From positions 3,282,001 to 3,346,000 of the forward strand of contig NZ_AP019807.1 in NCBI RefSeq assembly GCF_007183175.1: a stretch of DNA of 64,000 nt. Direction: 5' to 3'. This DNA is from Microbulbifer sp. GL-2. GTDB lineage: Bacteria > Pseudomonadota > Gammaproteobacteria > Pseudomonadales > Cellvibrionaceae. The position numbers and the translations under genes are program-made. Below are positions 61,313 through 64,000 of the stretch, piece by piece (the first letter of the stretch is position 1; every line of letters starts with the position of its first letter). The notes below the pieces were generated by a model that was given only the letters and a program-made list of their open reading frames with translations, had not been told where the DNA came from and ran no database searches.

Positions 61313-61537
61313 AATAACTTCGACATCATCATTCGATTTGGAAGTTAAGGGGGTGTACCTATTCAGGCATAATGTTGATGTTTTAGTTTAAGCATTAACT
61401 CTTAAAATTTTTAGTATCCTCATAAAATTGCAACTTGAGAGCAAGTGATGAGCACGATTAACGTAAAGTTGCATATATATGAAAACATTCTCACCTGTAT
61501 TTAGTGTAAAAAAATATAATTTAGAGTGTTGAGCTTG
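61251..61537. repeat. Direct repeat, copy 2 (about 287 bases)
   Basis: Begins ATTGGTTGGATGTGCAACTT and ends GAGTGTTGAGCTTG. It aligns through its whole length with 57801-58090. On the minus strand it holds the first 20 codons of the lipoprotein gene (ATG 61312, MKLCTFLIFF), with two As fewer in the A-run and hence a frame break; the rest of that gene is absent, cut by the IS481 fragment. Confidence 0.87.
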
Positions 61538-61999
61538 TAAATCTAACAAAAGTCGAAGCTGCTAATTTATTGTTAGGTGTGTACGAATTTTAATAAATGT
61601 ATGGAACCGGTTACATTAAAGGTTATATAGATAAGAGTTGCTTCTTAAGGAAATAGGGCTGCTGGCTAGAGAGTGCGCGAAAATTTATCCGGCTTTAGGT
61701 GTGAGTCTTACTTATGGTTATTAGCAGTTAAATTAAAAATAAAACTCTCTAGGATATGTGATTTTATTGCTTCCTGAAAGTAAAAGCTGTGAACGATATC
61801 AATAAATCCGCAATTAGAAGTAAATCCATTCCATGTTATAGTTTTATTACAGTGCATTCAAAAAAGTCGAAACAGGGAGACAATTAAGAGCCACTTGTGG
61901 TCAACTAGATCCCCTCTTTATGTCTAACCTTAAAGCAGAACGTAGATCAAGATGGTGTAAGTGGCTGTGTTTGCCAAATGGATAGAAAAGCGGAAAATT
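61538..61999. other. 462-base AT-rich region before the AraC-type gene
   Basis: No gene-sized frame is seen. ATCTAAC (61541-61547) and GTTAGGT (61573-61579) are facing boxes of the kind found at integron attC ends, but they are only 25 bases apart and lack inner boxes. Otherwise only AT-rich sequence; promoter of the next gene not resolved. Confidence 0.45.
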
Positions 62000-62764
62000 A
62001 TGAGATCTAAAGAATTAAAAGAAAATGAGAGTGATTTTCAAGATAACGCTGTCTCTTTTCATGCGGAGAGTAAAATCGAAGCTGTACAAGCTTCTTATAT
62101 TCATGAGATAGCAAAGGAGCTAAATGACCCTGAGTCTCCACTCTCTTTGCTGTTCAATCGAGTAAAAGCTTATAAAAATATTTACACGCAGGAAGCTTGC
62201 TGTGATTGTCTTGAAATAAACGAAATAATAATAAATGCAAAGAAACTATGCCCTCTATTGAGCAAGCTAGTTGTCTGCGGTGAGGCGGGTGGCAGTAATT
62301 ATACATTTAGCCAACTTCATTTAGAGTCAAGAGCTACTCAGCAAAGATATGAGTGGCTTGTTAATGAATCACCTACGAATGTAGACAATAAAATCATTTT
62401 AGACAGAATAGAAAAGGCTAGGATAAAAGATGCTTCTTTTGAAAGAATTTATTCGACTATTATGGAAAACTTGCCTGATCAAAATCTTTCTGTAGATCAG
62501 CTTTCGAAGCTAGCATTTTGCAGTAGATCTCAATTATTCAGAAAGATAAAAAAACATATTGGTATTTCCCCACAGTCTCTTATTTATTGGTTGAGGATAA
62601 CGGAGGCAGCCTGTTTGTTTAAGAAGGGGGGCGTGAATGTTTCGTGGATATCGCATACAGTGGGTTTTAAAAGCTCTGCACATTTCAGTAGAAGCTTCAG
62701 AAAGCAGTATGGAATGCCACCATCAGAATATATTGTTCAATGTGGCAGGGTAAATGGATCTTAA
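62000..62764 (+). CDS. AraC-family transcriptional regulator
   Basis: The C-terminal 100 residues form the double helix-turn-helix of AraC/XylS: NLSVDQLSKLAFCSRSQLFR with KIKKHIGISPQSLIYWLRI, then VNVSWISHTVGFKSSAHFSR and SFRKQYGMPPSEYI. The N-terminal part (about 150 residues) is helical, Glu/Lys-rich, and matches no sensor I know; two cysteine pairs (EACCDCLEI) stand out. ATG 62000 has GCGGA upstream; GTG 61961 is an alternative start. It is probably the regulator of the next two genes on the same strand, by position only. Confidence 0.8.
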   Translation: MRSKELKENESDFQDNAVSFHAESKIEAVQASYIHEIAKELNDPESPLSLLFNRVKAYKNIYTQEACCDCLEINEIIINAKKLCPLLSKLVVCGEAGGSNYTFSQLHLESRATQQRYEWLVNESPTNVDNKIILDRIEKARIKDASFERIYSTIMENLPDQNLSVDQLSKLAFCSRSQLFRKIKKHIGISPQSLIYWLRITEAACLFKKGGVNVSWISHTVGFKSSAHFSRSFRKQYGMPPSEYIVQCGRVNGS

Positions 62765-62893
62765 TCATTTGTCAGGGTCAAAATATGATTTATTCAATCG
62801 CATGGAATCTATATAACTTTCAAAGTCATTATAAATATAAAAAATATTGGAGAGTACTCTGGATAGAAATGCCAGTAAATATGTGAGTATGTT

Positions 62894-63694
62894 GTGGGTA
62901 CAAAAGACAATGAAATAGATAGCATTTACCCGGATACATTTAACAAATTGTTATATGAATGTAATGCCATGTTATATTTCAGCTTATCTTCAGGGTATTA
63001 TATTTCAAGTGCTATCTTTGAAAATTTAATCAATATAGAAGTTGAGCACAAGAGGGTAAAAAGCGCTGGTAAAAGTAAAAATGTGGGTTTTGTATACATC
63101 ACCAAACTGGTAGAAATTCATAGTTTATTGGTTCAAACAATAAAGCCATGCACACCAAGAGCCGCAATCCTAATGAAGGAGACAACTAAAAACCCACAAA
63201 AAGTCAATATGTTTCGTAGTGTGCGTATATATAGAAATATGCTGACGGTAGTAATATTTTCATTGCTGACTTTTATATTGTTTGGAGTCTCCCCGGAAAT
63301 AAATATGGAAACACGAGCAAAATATATTTTTCTGGAGCTTTCTGGATTTTCTTTACTGAAAATACTTATATTTTTAATGTCTGCAGCATCCCTAGGCGCA
63401 TCTTTAGCTTGTGCATTAATTATCAGCTATCATCTTGAAAAGGGAACTTTCGATCCAATATATGCTTCATCATATTGGATTAAATATCTCTTTGGTATGG
63501 TTTTTGGTTTGTTATCATGCACTCTATTCGTTCATGCTATTTCGATAGATAGCGACACCTTCCATGAAGCTGGAAGGCCTGCATCTGCAATGCTTGGTGG
63601 TTTCTCAAGTCATTTGTTTTTTCTTTTGGTAAAAGTTCTGATAGATATGATGGAGTCAACCAAGATTAAATTTCTAAAAATTAAAAATGATTGA
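62894..63694 (+). CDS. Four-TM membrane protein of unknown function
   Basis: A soluble N-terminal domain (about 110 residues; PDTFNKLLYECNAMLYFSLS, then HSLLVQTIKPCTPRAAILMK) is followed by four predicted membrane helices: NMLTVVIFSLLTFILFGVS, LLKILIFLMSAASLGASLAC, YLFGMVFGLLSCTLFVHAI and MLGGFSSHLFFLLVKVLIDM. The last helix starts with a GGFSS motif. GTG 62894 is the only usable start. I do not recognise the family. The receiver-like gene begins 60 bases later in the same direction, so the two may be cotranscribed as a sensor/effector pair; this is inference. Confidence 0.65.
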   Translation: MGTKDNEIDSIYPDTFNKLLYECNAMLYFSLSSGYYISSAIFENLINIEVEHKRVKSAGKSKNVGFVYITKLVEIHSLLVQTIKPCTPRAAILMKETTKNPQKVNMFRSVRIYRNMLTVVIFSLLTFILFGVSPEINMETRAKYIFLELSGFSLLKILIFLMSAASLGASLACALIISYHLEKGTFDPIYASSYWIKYLFGMVFGLLSCTLFVHAISIDSDTFHEAGRPASAMLGGFSSHLFFLLVKVLIDMMESTKIKFLKIKND

Positions 63695-63754
63695 TTGGTT
63701 AATCCGCAAAAATTATTCTTAATTAGATAATCAATATTAAATTCTGGTGATTAG

Positions 63755-64000
63755 ATGGGTAGTGAAGACGAGGCAATAAAGGTATTAATTTTTAGTTCGG
63801 TGAAACTTTCAAAATATCCATTTGGGGATTCCCTTTTGTCAAACAAATTTAACCTGAAGGTGGAGTGTGATATAGATTCTTTTTTTAAAAAAAATCATAA
63901 TTTTTGCCCTGATATTATATTGATAATTAAAGATACACTATCTAATCTTATCGAAAATTTTGGGAAAATAAGAGACGCATTTTCGGTGCCGGTGTTAGTG
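63755..64000 (+). CDS. Receiver-like protein, truncated by the window end
   Basis: The first 82 codons from ATG 63755 read MGSEDEAIKVLIFSSVKLSK and later CPDIILIIKDTLSNLIENFG, then RDAFSVPVLV. The layout (strand VLIF, strand PDIILI, helix, strand PVLV) is that of a response-regulator receiver. The usual phosphorylated aspartate after PDIIL is replaced (LIIKD), so it may be a degenerate receiver. The DNA-binding or output domain lies beyond the window. Confidence 0.5.
   Translation, partial: MGSEDEAIKVLIFSSVKLSKYPFGDSLLSNKFNLKVECDIDSFFKKNHNFCPDIILIIKDTLSNLIENFGKIRDAFSVPVLV

Noticed and set aside
61538..61590. Integron attC site around the facing ATCTAAC and GTTAGGT boxes
   Set aside because: The boxes are only 25 bases apart, inner L boxes are missing and no integrase gene is in the window.

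Overview
The window looks like a chromosomal segment of a marine gammaproteobacterium of the Cellvibrionales type; Microbulbifer or a close relative is my best guess. The reasons are the gene orders tig-clpP-clpX-lon-hupB-ppiD, gloB-methyltransferase-rnhA-dnaQ and fadB-fadA, the FabY-type ketoacyl synthase, a FimL-like pilus regulator, NhaB, and a PsrA-like operator before fadBA. The genus is inferred, because no rRNA gene is present.

Layout. 1-12 kb: end of an unknown gene, a YjjV-type TatD hydrolase, a natural cysteine desulfurase-SufE fusion and, across an acyltransferase and a membrane LytTR regulator, tcdA. These fit a CSD sulfur-transfer and ct6A tRNA system. Next come a DCC-family thiol protein, SlyD, a haem-less-looking truncated globin, a HIT hydrolase, a GSGD-repeat secreted protein and ycjX-ycjF. 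12-21.6 kb: glutathione reductase, a hibernation factor, a secreted coiled-coil protein, thpR, a small heat-shock gene behind a sigma-32 promoter and a ROSE-like RNA thermometer, a methyltransferase, a GlxA-type regulator, fabY and an XRE-cupin regulator. 21.7-34.5 kb: fadBA with a PsrA-like operator, tRNA-Leu(UAG), then the trigger factor/Clp/Lon/HU/PpiD proteostasis block. 34.5-56.5 kb: mltD, gloB, a methyltransferase, rnhA, dnaQ, nhaB, fimL-like, nudC, a two-TM protein, sohB, acuI-like, a patatin lipase, truC, an attenuator-like leader in front of a broken rtcB, ychJ, and a TetR-MFP-RND efflux operon ending in a 23-bp-stem terminator.

56.5-64 kb is a visibly different, AT-richer accessory region. 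It holds remnants of IS256, IS66, IS3 and IS481 elements, a diverged 290-bp direct repeat that carries the start of a lipoprotein gene, a decayed second lipoprotein, a 105-bp element with 17-bp inverted ends, and an intact orphan protein with the T-x5-C...H spacing of CheD/CNF1/BLF1-type glutamine deamidases. It ends in an AraC regulator, a four-TM membrane protein and a receiver-like gene cut by the window edge.

Four core genes (csd fusion, LytTR, lon, the methyltransferase before rnhA) each lack exactly one base in a G or C run. This looks more like systematic homopolymer under-calling than four real mutations. All functional calls come from reading motifs; no database search was run.
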